Of a stretch of DNA of 64,000 nucleotides, positions 8,446 to 18,016 are shown one piece after another. Made by a program: the position numbers and the translations under genes. The DNA comes from Parvibaculum sp049651025. GTDB lineage: Bacteria > Pseudomonadota > Alphaproteobacteria > Parvibaculales > Parvibaculaceae. Positions within the stretch are counted from its first letter, which is position 1, and the number at the start of each line of letters is the position of its first letter. The DNA is taken from positions 59,019 to 123,018 of the forward strand of contig NZ_JBASBH010000016.1 in NCBI RefSeq assembly GCF_049651025.1, given 5' to 3'. The notes under the pieces were generated by a model, which had not been told where the DNA came from, made no database searches, and saw only the letters and a list, made by a program, of their open reading frames with translations.

Positions 8446-9030
8446 ATGCAAAACGTGATCAAGACGGACCGCCTGACGACTGAAAGGCTGGTCCTGCGGC
8501 ATTTCAACTTCGACGACGCCCCGCGTGTGCGTGCGCTTGTCGGCAACTGGAAAGTGGCGCGCATGCTGGCTCGCGTGGCCTATCCCTATGGCGACGGTCT
8601 TGCGGAACAATGGATCGCAAGCCACGAGCGCGCCCGCGCCGAAGGCAAGGCTTTCCCCTTTGCCATCGAGCATCAGGGAGAGCTTGTCGGCTGCGTCGGC
8701 CTCGATGCCGATGCCGACGACAATGCAACGCCCGAGCAGGCTTACGAAATGGGCTATTGGATCGGCGAGCCATACTGGAACCGCGGCTTTGCAACCGAAG
8801 CGGGCCGCGCCCTGGTGCGCCATGCCTTCGAGAAAAGCCCGGTCGACAGGCTGACGGCTGGCCACCTCGTTGAAAATCATGCGTCGGGCAGCGTGCTCAC
8901 GAAGCTCGGCTTCCGCTATATTGCCGAGACGCAGCTCTGGAGCGAGGCGCGGCACGAGAAGGTGCATGCGCTTAGAATGGTGCTGAAGCGCGACGCCGCA
9001 GCAAAAGCGGCATTAGAAAGCAGAAAATGA
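8446..9030 (+). CDS. GNAT family acetyltransferase (RimJ/RimL-like)
   Basis: A 194-residue N-acetyltransferase. AAGGAG lies upstream of the ATG at 8446. Family features: TERLVLRHFNFDDAPRV near the N-terminus, GCVGLDADADDN, EMGYWIGEPYWNRGFATEA (acetyl-CoA binding) and NHASGSVLTKLGFR near the end, the RimJ/L pattern. It overlaps obg by 4 bp (ATGA), so translation is probably coupled; a GNAT gene between rpmA and obg is common in Hyphomicrobiales. The acceptor (ribosomal or other protein N-terminus, or small amine) is unknown. Confidence 0.85.
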   Translation: MQNVIKTDRLTTERLVLRHFNFDDAPRVRALVGNWKVARMLARVAYPYGDGLAEQWIASHERARAEGKAFPFAIEHQGELVGCVGLDADADDNATPEQAYEMGYWIGEPYWNRGFATEAGRALVRHAFEKSPVDRLTAGHLVENHASGSVLTKLGFRYIAETQLWSEARHEKVHALRMVLKRDAAAKAALESRK

Positions 9031-10079
9031 AATTTCTCGATCAGGCGAAAATCTACATCCGAGCCGGCGACGGTGGCGCCGGCTCGGTCAGCTTTTTGCG
9101 CGAGAAATTCCGCGAATTCGGCGGCCCTGACGGCGGCGACGGCGGCAGGGGCGGCGATGTTGTCATCGAATGCGTCGAAGGCCTGAACACGCTGATCGAT
9201 TACCGCTATCAGCAGCACTACAAGGGCAAGACGGGCATGCACGGCATGGGCCGCAACCGCCACGGCTTCAACGGCGAAGACGCAGTGCTGAAAGTGCCGG
9301 TCGGCACGCAGGTCATCGACGAGGACGAGGAAACCCTCATCGCCGATCTCACCGAGGTCGGCCAGCGCGTCGTCCTGCTGAAAGGCGGCAATGGCGGCTT
9401 CGGCAATGCCCATTTCAAGACCTCGACCAATCGCGCCCCCCGCCGCGCCAATCCCGGCCAGGAAGGCGAAGAAAGATGGATCTGGCTTCGCCTGAAGCTG
9501 ATCGCTGATGCAGGGCTCGTCGGCCTGCCCAATGCAGGCAAGAGCACGTTTCTCGCCGCCACCAGCGCCGCAAAGCCCAAGATCGCCGACTATCCCTTCA
9601 CCACGCTCGCCCCCGGCCTCGGCGTCGTTTCTGTCGGCACGCGCACCTTCGTGCTGGCCGACATTCCCGGCCTCATTGAAGGCGCAAGCGAAGGCCTGGG
9701 GCTTGGCGACCGCTTCCTTGGCCATGTCGAGCGTTGCCGCACGCTGATCCATCTCATCGACGGCACACAGGACGATGTCGGCGAAGCCTATCGCATCGTG
9801 CGCGGCGAGCTTTCAGCCTATGGCGCGGGCCTTGAAGACAAGCCCGAAATTCTCTGCCTGAACAAGGTCGATGCGCTGAGCGAGGAAGAGCGCGAGGAAA
9901 AGCGCAAGGCGCTCGCCAAGGCCGCCGGCAAGAAGAAAAAGATCTATCTCATCTCCGGCGTCTCGCATGAAGGCGTCGATACGATCCTGCATCTCGTCGC
10001 CGATGCCATCAACGCCGCCAATGCCGCAGAGAAAAAAGCGGCGGCCGAACCTGAAGAAGAAGAGGGATGGCGTCCATGA
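9027..10079 (+). CDS. obgE: Obg GTPase
   Basis: A 350-residue ribosome-associated GTPase acting in 50S assembly and the stringent response. The glycine-rich Obg fold (residues 1-158) has GGPDGGDGGRGGDVVI; the G domain has the P-loop GLPNAGKST, G3 DIPGLIEGA and G4 NKVD. The C-terminal tail is short and acidic/Ala-rich, as usual in Alphaproteobacteria. Overlaps both the acetyltransferase (ATGA) and proB (ATGA), giving a tightly coupled operon. Confidence 0.97.
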   Translation: MKFLDQAKIYIRAGDGGAGSVSFLREKFREFGGPDGGDGGRGGDVVIECVEGLNTLIDYRYQQHYKGKTGMHGMGRNRHGFNGEDAVLKVPVGTQVIDEDEETLIADLTEVGQRVVLLKGGNGGFGNAHFKTSTNRAPRRANPGQEGEERWIWLRLKLIADAGLVGLPNAGKSTFLAATSAAKPKIADYPFTTLAPGLGVVSVGTRTFVLADIPGLIEGASEGLGLGDRFLGHVERCRTLIHLIDGTQDDVGEAYRIVRGELSAYGAGLEDKPEILCLNKVDALSEEEREEKRKALAKAAGKKKKIYLISGVSHEGVDTILHLVADAINAANAAEKKAAAEPEEEEGWRP

Positions 10080-11194
10080 CGATTGCACGTCTCGCAAACG
10101 CGCAGCGCGTCGTCGTCAAGATCGGCTCTGCCCTGCTCACAGATGCGCAAACCGGCAAGCTCAACCGTCCCTGGCTGCAAGCCTTCGTCGAAGACGTGGC
10201 GGCCATGCGCGCACGCGGTCAGGAAATGCTGATCGTCTCGTCAGGCGCCATCGCGCTTGGCCGCCGCGCGCTGAAGCTTCCGGCCGGAAAACTGAAGCTT
10301 GAGGAAAGTCAGGCCGCCGCCGCCGTCGGCCAGATCAGCCTTGCGCAAGCCTTTCAGGAAATCCTCAGCACTCACGGTCGAAGCTGCGCGCAAATTCTGC
10401 TGACGCTCGACGACACCGAAGAGCGCCGCCGCTATCTCAATGCGCGCTCGACGCTCAACACGCTGCTGAAATTCGGCGCCGTTCCCGTCATCAATGAAAA
10501 CGATACGGTAGCGACCAGCGAAATCCGCTATGGCGACAATGACCGCCTCGCCGCCCGCGTCGCCAGCATGATTTCCGCCGACTGCCTCGTGCTCCTCTCC
10601 GACATTGACGGCCTCTACACCGCCCCGCCCTCGCAACCGGGCGCGACGCATATTGCCGAAGTCGCCGAGATCACGCCCGAGATCGAAGCCATGGCGGGCG
10701 ACGCCGCCAGCGAGATGAGCCGCGGCGGCATGAAGACGAAAATCTCGGCTGCAAAAATCGCCGTTGAATCCGGCTGCCACATGGCCATCGGCAATGGCCG
10801 CACATTGCATCCGCTGCGCGCATTGGAAGAGGGCGCGCGCTGCACATGGTTCACCGCGCGCCACACGCCCGTCGCGGCTCGCAAGCGCTGGATTTCCGGT
10901 GGCCTGAAAACGCTCGGCACCCTCATCATCGATGACGGCGCGGTGCGCGCACTCGGTCAGGGCCGCAGCCTGCTGCCCGCTGGCGTCACGGGCGTTGAAG
11001 GCAGCTTCGAGCGCGGCGACGCGGTTGCCGTGCGCGATGCGCAGGGCCATGAAATCGCCCGCGGCCTCGTCACCTATTCAAGCGATGACGCCGCCCGCCT
11101 CAAGGGTCACAATTCAAGCGAGATCGAAACCCTGCTCGGCTTTTCAGGCCGCGCTGAAATGATCCATCGCGACGATCTCGTTCTGAAAAGCTGA
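10076..11194 (+). CDS. proB: glutamate 5-kinase
   Basis: A 372-residue enzyme phosphorylating glutamate in the first step of proline synthesis. The amino-acid-kinase domain has VVVKIGSALL, LIVSSGAIALG, and INENDTVAT; a PUA domain fills the last ~85 residues (from about RWISGGLKTLG). Start placed at 10076 where ATG overlaps the obg stop as ATGA; an ATG 9 bp upstream is possible. Its usual neighbour proA lies 6.8 kb away, beyond the autotransporter. Confidence 0.95.
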   Translation: MTIARLANAQRVVVKIGSALLTDAQTGKLNRPWLQAFVEDVAAMRARGQEMLIVSSGAIALGRRALKLPAGKLKLEESQAAAAVGQISLAQAFQEILSTHGRSCAQILLTLDDTEERRRYLNARSTLNTLLKFGAVPVINENDTVATSEIRYGDNDRLAARVASMISADCLVLLSDIDGLYTAPPSQPGATHIAEVAEITPEIEAMAGDAASEMSRGGMKTKISAAKIAVESGCHMAIGNGRTLHPLRALEEGARCTWFTARHTPVAARKRWISGGLKTLGTLIIDDGAVRALGQGRSLLPAGVTGVEGSFERGDAVAVRDAQGHEIARGLVTYSSDDAARLKGHNSSEIETLLGFSGRAEMIHRDDLVLKS

Positions 11195-11239
11195 GACGCC
11201 TCTTATCCGAACTCGCAATGACGGCAGCCTGCGTATCAG

Positions 11240-11365
11240 TTAGTCCGGTAAAAACAACACGCCAACTGTGAGCGCAAGCATGCCCGCCAAGACAAGGGCA
11301 GCGAGTATTACTCGCCGCCCCTTCTCTGACCCAAATTTACCCAGCCACCTATCCACCTCAGCCAT
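11240..11365 (-). CDS. 41-residue single-pass membrane protein
   Basis: Small frame starting at ATG 11365 with GGGGAG 8 nt upstream, ending at TAA 11240-11242. The first 18 residues are charged (MAEVDRWLGKFGSEKGRR); residues 19-39 are a continuous hydrophobic helix, and the protein ends Pro-Asp. It begins 24 nt after the autotransporter stop on the same strand, so co-transcription is likely. Codons such as AGG, ATA and TTA are atypical of neighbouring genes. No homologue recognised. Good ribosome site and topology support it, but a frame this short could be accidental. Confidence 0.5.
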   Translation of the reverse strand: MAEVDRWLGKFGSEKGRRVILAALVLAGMLALTVGVLFLPD

Positions 11366-11389
11366 AACCATCACTCCCCAAGTCGCCCC

Positions 11390-14300
11390 TCAGAACTTCA
11401 GGCGCAGGCGCAGCGACGCCGTATTGTCGGAATAGTTGCTGCTGAACTGGCCGTTATATTGAACATAGGCATCGACGGCGTCGGTCATCTGCACGGCAAG
11501 CGCCGCACCGGCAATCGCCGTATCGCGTGAGACCGTGGAGCCGAAGATCTGGAAGTTGCTCCCCGGCGTGCCCGCAAGCGCTGCATTGGCCGTCGGGCTC
11601 GTATCGCCAAAGCCGTGCTTCCAGCCAAGCTCAATCGTCGGCGTGAAGCGCGTGCCGCCTTCGGTGACGAATGTCCGCGACAGCCGCGCGCCGAGCACGG
11701 AATCGATGGCATTGGCGCTGCGATCCTCATAGGCGAGGTTCCAGATGCCCGCACCCGTTTCCGTCACCGCATCCGCCTTTGTGTTGGTGAAGTTGACGCC
11801 TGCAAAAGGCGTGAGCTTCGTGCTGCGATCGAGCGCAAGCTCATAGCCCGTCTCGATGCTGCCGATGATCGACGAGCCGTCATAATCGGCATTGGCCGTG
11901 TAGCCGACACCCAGCACATTCATATAACGGTCGAGATCGTAGGACTGCTTCGAATAGCCGACCAGCGCATCGATATAGGCAGCACCGATCCGGTAGTCGC
12001 CATAGGCCGTCACGCTCCAGGACGAGATGTCGCCCTTGCCGCGGCTGCGGAAATCGAGATCCGCATTCTGATAGCCCGCCGCAAGACCCGCGACGAAACC
12101 CGTGCTGAAGCGATAATCCGCACCCGCAACAACGCCGCCCGAGGTCGACTTGAAGCCTTCGGCAACGCTGCTGCGTTTCAGGTCCGCCCAATCGCCGAAC
12201 ACGCGCGCCCATGCCGACCATTCGCCGCCAAGCGATGTGGCATTGCCAAAGCCTTGCTGCGGCGCATCCGACATGGAGGCCATGACCTGGTTCGATGCAA
12301 CGCGGATGCCGAGCGAGTTGAGGCCCGAGGACGCCATCTGCCCGCCGCGAATTTCGCTGAGCTGCGTCTGGATGACATGGATCAGCGATCCCGCCTGACC
12401 GAAGGTCAGGGACTGAACGTCACCCGTCTGTTCACCGGCAATGTCGTTCAGCGCCGCCTCATATTCTTCGCTCGTCAGATGGATGAGATCGAAGATCGCC
12501 CGGCCGAGTTCGGAATCGGGATCGACGCCCTGGAAAATCCGGTCGAGCGCATTGGCGAGCGAATTCGCATCGGGACGCAAGCCCGTGATTTCCGTGAAGC
12601 CAAGCCGCGACACGAGAAGATCAACGCCGTCATCGCCATATTGCGCGACAACGCGCTCAAGCAGAGAGCTTGAGACGACCGAGCCGAAGCGCGTGTCGCT
12701 GCCATCCCAGTTGATGACGCGATAGACCTGCGACGACGGCTCCCACGGATCGACGAAGACCGCCTTGACCGTCGCGCCATTGAGATCGGCGCTCGTCGTA
12801 TTGATGACGCCGCTCACGCTGTCATGGGCGAGGTCGAAGGCAAGCACCGCCGCCCTATCGAGATTGAGCGCATCGACCGACACGCTGGCAGCCTTGCCGA
12901 TGCGAAGCGTCGCATTCTCGCCGACATATAGATTGTCAGTGTTGCGCACCGTGTTGGTGAGATAGAGCCCGACCTTCTGCCTATATTCACCGCCATTGAT
13001 CGCAAGATTGGCAAGCCCGTCTATCGTGCCGCTATAGGCAAACGCATCGCCCAGTCCGGCAAACACGTTCAGCGCGTCGCCACCCGTCCCACTATTGCCG
13101 TAGATATCGCCGGTGATGGTGCCGCCGCTCCAGTTGATCGTGTCGCCATTCTCGTTGCTCATCAGAATGTCGCCGAGAATGCTCCCGTCGAGCTGGCCGA
13201 TGGTGATCGACCGCCCCGCTTCCTGAATGTCGATAGCGGCAGCGGACGATCCCATGACTTCGAAAAGCTCGAACTCGCTCGTATCCTCAATGCGCGCAAC
13301 GATGCTGCCGCTATTGTCGATCGTGTCGAGCCAGCCGCTATTGGAAACGAGAATGCCTGTTGCGAAGGCGCTGCCGCCGGTCGCCTCCGCCACAATCGTT
13401 CCGGTATTGACGAGCGATCCGCCATCCGTCGGCTGGCCGCCATCGACATGCACGCCGATTGCAAAGGCATGATCGCCCGCCGTCGCCTGCGCACTGATCG
13501 TCCCGTCGTTTCTGATCGCATCGACTTGCGCATGCGCGACATGGACGCCCATAGCGCGCGCATGGCTGTAACCGAACTCTGCAGCGCCAATCGTCGCTTC
13601 CGCATCGGCAATGGCGGCGATCACGCCGTCTTCGTCATTGTGAAAGTCGGAGACATATCCGTCTTCCACCAGATCGACGCCGATGGCGTCAGCCTGCGCA
13701 TAGGCACTGACATAACGCCAGAAGCCTTCATCATCGCCGCGATAGGAAACGCTCGCCTCTGCATGCGCGCGGGCAACAGCATAGGCCGCCACCTCGCCCG
13801 AATTGTAGAAGCTCGAATAATCGCCCATGCCCGCCATCGCGATGCCGACGGCACCTGCCTCCGCACTGGCTGTGGCTTCGGCCTGCGCCTCTGCGCCTTC
13901 GGCGCTCGCAACCGCTTCGGAAAGCGCAAGTGCGCCCGCAAAAACCTGCCCCCTGTTCGTCACCTCCCAGGCAGCCGTCTCGATGCCTTTCGCGCTGGCA
14001 TATGAAGCATCAGTGGCAATCGCGCCTGCCTCGCTGGTCCGCGATGTGGCGCGCGCTCTCGCCTCCTGCTTGCCCGACGCCATGGCCCCGGCGACGATCA
14101 GCCCGTCATTGACGATGCGGTCGCCATAATCGCCACCATATGTCTCGCCCGCATAGCCGATTGCATCCGCAGACTGAGCATTGACGACTTCGGCTGAAGC
14201 ATTGTGAAGACCGTCCGCTTCTGCGTAATTGTCGCCATAGGTCCCCGCCAGCGCGATGATCTCGCCCGCTTCCTCGCCGTCCTCATCGGCAAGATTGAGA

Positions 14301-17300
14301 AGCGTGATGCCGTCATAATTGCCGGATGCGAGCCCCACCGCCGAGGCATGGGACTGGGCGTCATCCCCGCCATCGCCCAGAAAGCCATAATCGATGCGGC
14401 TGCCAATATAGGCATCCGCCTCATCGCCATGCGCAAAGGCTTCCGTCTCCATTTCGGCAAGCGCAATCGCCGCGATCCTTCCGCGATTGATCACATCGTC
14501 GCCGAACCATGAAGCGTCGAGGTCCATGCCCGTCGCTTCAGCAGCAGCCGCGTTCCAGACATGGGCCGAGCCAATCTCGTCGCCATAGGCCTCCGCGCTC
14601 GCTTCCGCCGATGCAAGCGCAAGGGCGGAAATCGTCGAAGCATTCATCAGCCCATCATCGAACTCGCTATAGCCGACACGCACGCCCGTGGCGCTCGCCA
14701 TCGCGGCGTTGGGCGCCAGAACTTCCGGCATATAGCTATAGGTCAGATCGGAGCCGAGCCGCGCATAGGCCGGGCCGTCATCCGACTCCGCGATGGCACT
14801 CGCCCTCACATTCGCCGCCGCCTGAACGCTTATGTCATCGTCATTGTAAAACCCGCCATCGGCGCCGACTTCGTAGAGCGATATGCCGACCGCGCAGCTC
14901 GACAGCGCCCCGCCCGCAACGGCCAGCGCCAGCGTGTCGTCGCCATCATCGACAATGGCCCGCGTCGACATCTCGGCCTCCGCCAGCGCCGTGACGTTGA
15001 TGTCGTCGAGATTGACGAAACTGCCGTTGAGATAGGCCGTCCCCTCGTCGCTCTCCACCGCGATGCCATAGGCCACCGCATTGTCGCCGCCGCAATCGTC
15101 AAAGCAGACGAATGCCGCAGAGCCCTGCATCACGGCGACCGCAATCGCATTGCCGTCTTCGCTTTGCGCAATCGAGCTTTGTTCGATACCGGCCTCGACC
15201 CGGACATCGATATCGTCGTCATTGACGAAATTGCCCTTGCCGAAATCCTCGTCATATCCGGTCAGATAGCCGTAGCCGACATCTCCGAGCCTGGCGCGAA
15301 TGCCGTAGCCTTCCGCCTGAACGCCCGCCGCCGCCCATGCCATGGCATCGCCATCTGCGTCCGATGTTGCGTTGACGACCGACGAAACCCACGCCGTCGC
15401 CTCGCTCAGAATATCGCCCGTATTGACGACATTGCCGCCGACATCGTGCGACGTGATGTCGAGACCCGTTGCAACGGCACGCGCATGGACAATCCCATCG
15501 TCCATGAAGCCGCCCGCCGATGCCGAGGCATCGGAATTGCCGTCACCATCGCCCGTCGTCTCGGCAGACACGGTTTGCACCGACACCGCATTGGCCGACG
15601 CATGAATGTCGCCATGATTGCGAATGCTGTCCTGAACCTCGCGCGCATCGACGACAATGCCGCTCGCATTCGCCGAAATCGAATTCCATGCCCCGGCACT
15701 TGCCTCATCCTCGCCGGTCGCCGCAGCGTTTGAAGAGCCCGACGCAAGCGCCGTTGCCCTCACGTCGCCATCATTGAAGAAGCTGCCCGCAAGCTTGCGC
15801 GTCTCAAGCTCGATGCCGCTTGCCGACGCCTCGATCCAGTCGCTACCAGCGCCTGCGGAAACGTCATAGCCGCCCGTCGCGCTCGCAATCTGTTCGCCCA
15901 GCGCACGGGCATCGCCGACCACTTCGCTTTCATTGATGAAATGCCCGGCAATCGATCCGATATCGGCCTTGATGCCGATGCCGCTGGCGATCGCTTCGCC
16001 CCATGCCCAGGCCTCGCTGTCATCGCCGCCAACGGAGCTTGCCGTTGAGCGCGCCTCCGCGAGGGCGCTGCCGCTCACCGCGTTGAGTTCGAAATATTCC
16101 TCATCATAAACATCATTGACGAACGCGCCGCCAAGCGCATCCGCCAGGAATTCTATGCCGGCCGCATTCGCCCGCGCCTCGGAGTAAGCGCCGCTGTCGC
16201 TCTCATCGGCGGAGGTTGCAGTAGCGCTATTTTCAGACCCCGCCACGGCCCGCGCCGCAACACCGGCTTCGTTAAAGAATTCGCCGCCTGCCAGCAGCGT
16301 ATTGACGGCGATGCCGCGTGCCGAAGCGACAGCCGCATTTGTCGCCGCCGATTCAATATGTCCCGCCGCCTCTCCCGTCGCGGTGGAGGTGCCCAGCGCC
16401 GTCGCCAGCACATCGATCTCGTTGTAAATTTCTATATCGCCATTGATCTGCAACACGTCGAGATTGAGGCCCGTCGCCCAAGCATCCGCAAGGCTCGTGT
16501 CGTAATAGAAATATTCCTCGTCATCATATTCGTGATAGCCCGCATAGGAGCGCACACCGCCCCACGCCGACGACGCATCGGAAAGACTCACTGTTTCGGC
16601 GAGTGCGGAAACCTCAATCGGCGCGCCGCTGTAAACATCACCATCAATGACCGCCGCATTGCCGCTGAAGGTCGCCCCATAGGCTTGCGCAATTGCCGTG
16701 TCGAAAATATCGGTGCGCGCATATCCGCTTTCGCAATAATCCTCGCCCGTTTCCTCGCAGACGACCGCAGCCTCGACGCCCGTGAAGCTTTGCGCGACAG
16801 CCGACACATCGATGCCGCTGGCATAATAATCATCCCACAGATCAATTTCAGCCGCGATGCGCGGCCCGCGATGATCGCCGCCCACCGCGCCGTGGTTCTG
16901 GCCGTCGATACCGGCAGCATAGGCGCGCGCATCGCCGATCCCGTCGGCAGAGGCATTGCCGTAAGAATATTCGCTGGCCGACTGATCGACGGTCGCTTGC
17001 GCGGAAACATCGATCGAACCGGAATTCTCGATCCGGCCCGCCCCGTCGGCGTCGCCGCTATTGTCGAGGCGGATGCCATAGGCGTCCACCTGCGCAGCGA
17101 GCGACGTGCTGCCTTCGCCGGAGCTGTGATCGACATTGGCGACAGACGCCTCCACATCGATCAAGCCGTCATTGCGGATGTGGCCGCGCAGCCCGCTTCC
17201 GCCGACAGCTTCCATGCCCGCCGCATAGCGCGCGCTCTGCTCCGGCCCCTCGCCCTGCGCCGTGACGGCAATGCTGCCGTCATTCTCGAAATCGCCCCTT

Positions 17301-17614
17301 ATGTCGCTGGCATTGTCGATAAACATGCCGCGCAGCGCGTTGCCGCCGCTGACGCTGATGCCGCCTTCATTATCGACCGAACCATTGACCAGCGCGCCGC
17401 TGACATGGATGCCATGCTTGCCGGTCGCATTGGTGATCGTCCCGCCATTCGTCACATAGGGCACGGCAGAATTGACGAAGATCTGATCGACGGTCGTGTA
17501 TTCGGGATTGTAATAGCTGGGAGGCGGCGCCGCCTGGACCCCATGCGAAGCGACGAGCAGCGCCGCGACAGATGTGGTCGTCAGCAGGCTGCGAAACGTC
17601 AGGCGAGCATTCAT
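11390..17614 (-). CDS. giant repeat-rich autotransporter (type Va)
   Basis: A 2074-residue secreted protein. GGGGGA precedes the ATG at 17614; the signal peptide is MNARLTFRSLLTTTSVAALL... ending near VQA-APP. The passenger (to about residue 1790) holds over 20 copies of a unit with core G-x-(F/I)-x-N-x-G-x-I followed by alternating Ala/Ser and acidic residues, and closing with a G-I-x-(V/L) strand, as in beta-helix autotransporters. The last ~279 residues (from GEWSAWARVFG) are the beta-barrel, ending in Phe (RLRLKF). The passenger is strongly acidic and carries five cysteines, including CX7C and CX3C pairs, unusual for this class. It separates proB from proA. Adhesin or surface-layer role is inferred; ligand unknown. 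Confidence 0.9.
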   Translation of the reverse strand: MNARLTFRSLLTTTSVAALLVASHGVQAAPPPSYYNPEYTTVDQIFVNSAVPYVTNGGTITNATGKHGIHVSGALVNGSVDNEGGISVSGGNALRGMFIDNASDIRGDFENDGSIAVTAQGEGPEQSARYAAGMEAVGGSGLRGHIRNDGLIDVEASVANVDHSSGEGSTSLAAQVDAYGIRLDNSGDADGAGRIENSGSIDVSAQATVDQSASEYSYGNASADGIGDARAYAAGIDGQNHGAVGGDHRGPRIAAEIDLWDDYYASGIDVSAVAQSFTGVEAAVVCEETGEDYCESGYARTDIFDTAIAQAYGATFSGNAAVIDGDVYSGAPIEVSALAETVSLSDASSAWGGVRSYAGYHEYDDEEYFYYDTSLADAWATGLNLDVLQINGDIEIYNEIDVLATALGTSTATGEAAGHIESAATNAAVASARGIAVNTLLAGGEFFNEAGVAARAVAGSENSATATSADESDSGAYSEARANAAGIEFLADALGGAFVNDVYDEEYFELNAVSGSALAEARSTASSVGGDDSEAWAWGEAIASGIGIKADIGSIAGHFINESEVVGDARALGEQIASATGGYDVSAGAGSDWIEASASGIELETRKLAGSFFNDGDVRATALASGSSNAAATGEDEASAGAWNSISANASGIVVDAREVQDSIRNHGDIHASANAVSVQTVSAETTGDGDGNSDASASAGGFMDDGIVHARAVATGLDITSHDVGGNVVNTGDILSEATAWVSSVVNATSDADGDAMAWAAAGVQAEGYGIRARLGDVGYGYLTGYDEDFGKGNFVNDDDIDVRVEAGIEQSSIAQSEDGNAIAVAVMQGSAAFVCFDDCGGDNAVAYGIAVESDEGTAYLNGSFVNLDDINVTALAEAEMSTRAIVDDGDDTLALAVAGGALSSCAVGISLYEVGADGGFYNDDDISVQAAANVRASAIAESDDGPAYARLGSDLTYSYMPEVLAPNAAMASATGVRVGYSEFDDGLMNASTISALALASAEASAEAYGDEIGSAHVWNAAAAEATGMDLDASWFGDDVINRGRIAAIALAEMETEAFAHGDEADAYIGSRIDYGFLGDGGDDAQSHASAVGLASGNYDGITLLNLADEDGEEAGEIIALAGTYGDNYAEADGLHNASAEVVNAQSADAIGYAGETYGGDYGDRIVNDGLIVAGAMASGKQEARARATSRTSEAGAIATDASYASAKGIETAAWEVTNRGQVFAGALALSEAVASAEGAEAQAEATASAEAGAVGIAMAGMGDYSSFYNSGEVAAYAVARAHAEASVSYRGDDEGFWRYVSAYAQADAIGVDLVEDGYVSDFHNDEDGVIAAIADAEATIGAAEFGYSHARAMGVHVAHAQVDAIRNDGTISAQATAGDHAFAIGVHVDGGQPTDGGSLVNTGTIVAEATGGSAFATGILVSNSGWLDTIDNSGSIVARIEDTSEFELFEVMGSSAAAIDIQEAGRSITIGQLDGSILGDILMSNENGDTINWSGGTITGDIYGNSGTGGDALNVFAGLGDAFAYSGTIDGLANLAINGGEYRQKVGLYLTNTVRNTDNLYVGENATLRIGKAASVSVDALNLDRAAVLAFDLAHDSVSGVINTTSADLNGATVKAVFVDPWEPSSQVYRVINWDGSDTRFGSVVSSSLLERVVAQYGDDGVDLLVSRLGFTEITGLRPDANSLANALDRIFQGVDPDSELGRAIFDLIHLTSEEYEAALNDIAGEQTGDVQSLTFGQAGSLIHVIQTQLSEIRGGQMASSGLNSLGIRVASNQVMASMSDAPQQGFGNATSLGGEWSAWARVFGDWADLKRSSVAEGFKSTSGGVVAGADYRFSTGFVAGLAAGYQNADLDFRSRGKGDISSWSVTAYGDYRIGAAYIDALVGYSKQSYDLDRYMNVLGVGYTANADYDGSSIIGSIETGYELALDRSTKLTPFAGVNFTNTKADAVTETGAGIWNLAYEDRSANAIDSVLGARLSRTFVTEGGTRFTPTIELGWKHGFGDTSPTANAALAGTPGSNFQIFGSTVSRDTAIAGAALAVQMTDAVDAYVQYNGQFSSNYSDNTASLRLRLKF

Positions 17615-18016
17615 CGAAAATCCCCCAGCTAAGGCGCGCCTCAAGACCGGGCTATAAGGCGTCGCGCGCAATCACGGCCGGTCGACAAGACCGGACACAA
17701 CCATGGAGCGAAATTCCCCGCCCTATCCGCTCGACAAACGGCTAAATTACGCAGATTTCTGCGAGCCGCCGCGACCTCTGGAAGGAAATATCGCCTCAAG
17801 GTTGCACGGGCTCAGACTCCCCAGACTAGACCTTTAGGTCAAGACACACAGACCCTTGGATTGGTTCACGCTGGAGGTAAGCCGGGAGATTCCGTGGCCG
17901 GGGGGTGACAAAGCGCGCCAAATCGCCCAAATGCCTGTGAAGCACATAATCGATTGGGCTAAGTTGCGGGTCTTCGGGTCCGCGCAGGCCCGGTTTCGTT
18001 CTGAAAGGCAGACTTC
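17615..18016. other. divergent intergenic region, autotransporter / proA
   Basis: 402 bp containing the leader regions of both genes. A perfect dyad CGCAGA-TT-TCTGCG at 17750-17763 lies about 136 bp upstream of the autotransporter start and could be an operator. No well-formed sigma-70 promoter stands out in either direction, and I see no coding frame with a ribosome site. Confidence 0.4.

Noticed and set aside
13448..17632. Several long rightward frames antisense to the autotransporter
   Set aside because: They arise from its Ala-rich codons; His/Arg/Ile-rich products without motifs.
17750..17763. CGCAGA-TT-TCTGCG dyad as a definite operator
   Set aside because: Only 6-bp arms and no promoter identified nearby; recorded within the intergenic entry but not claimed as a site.
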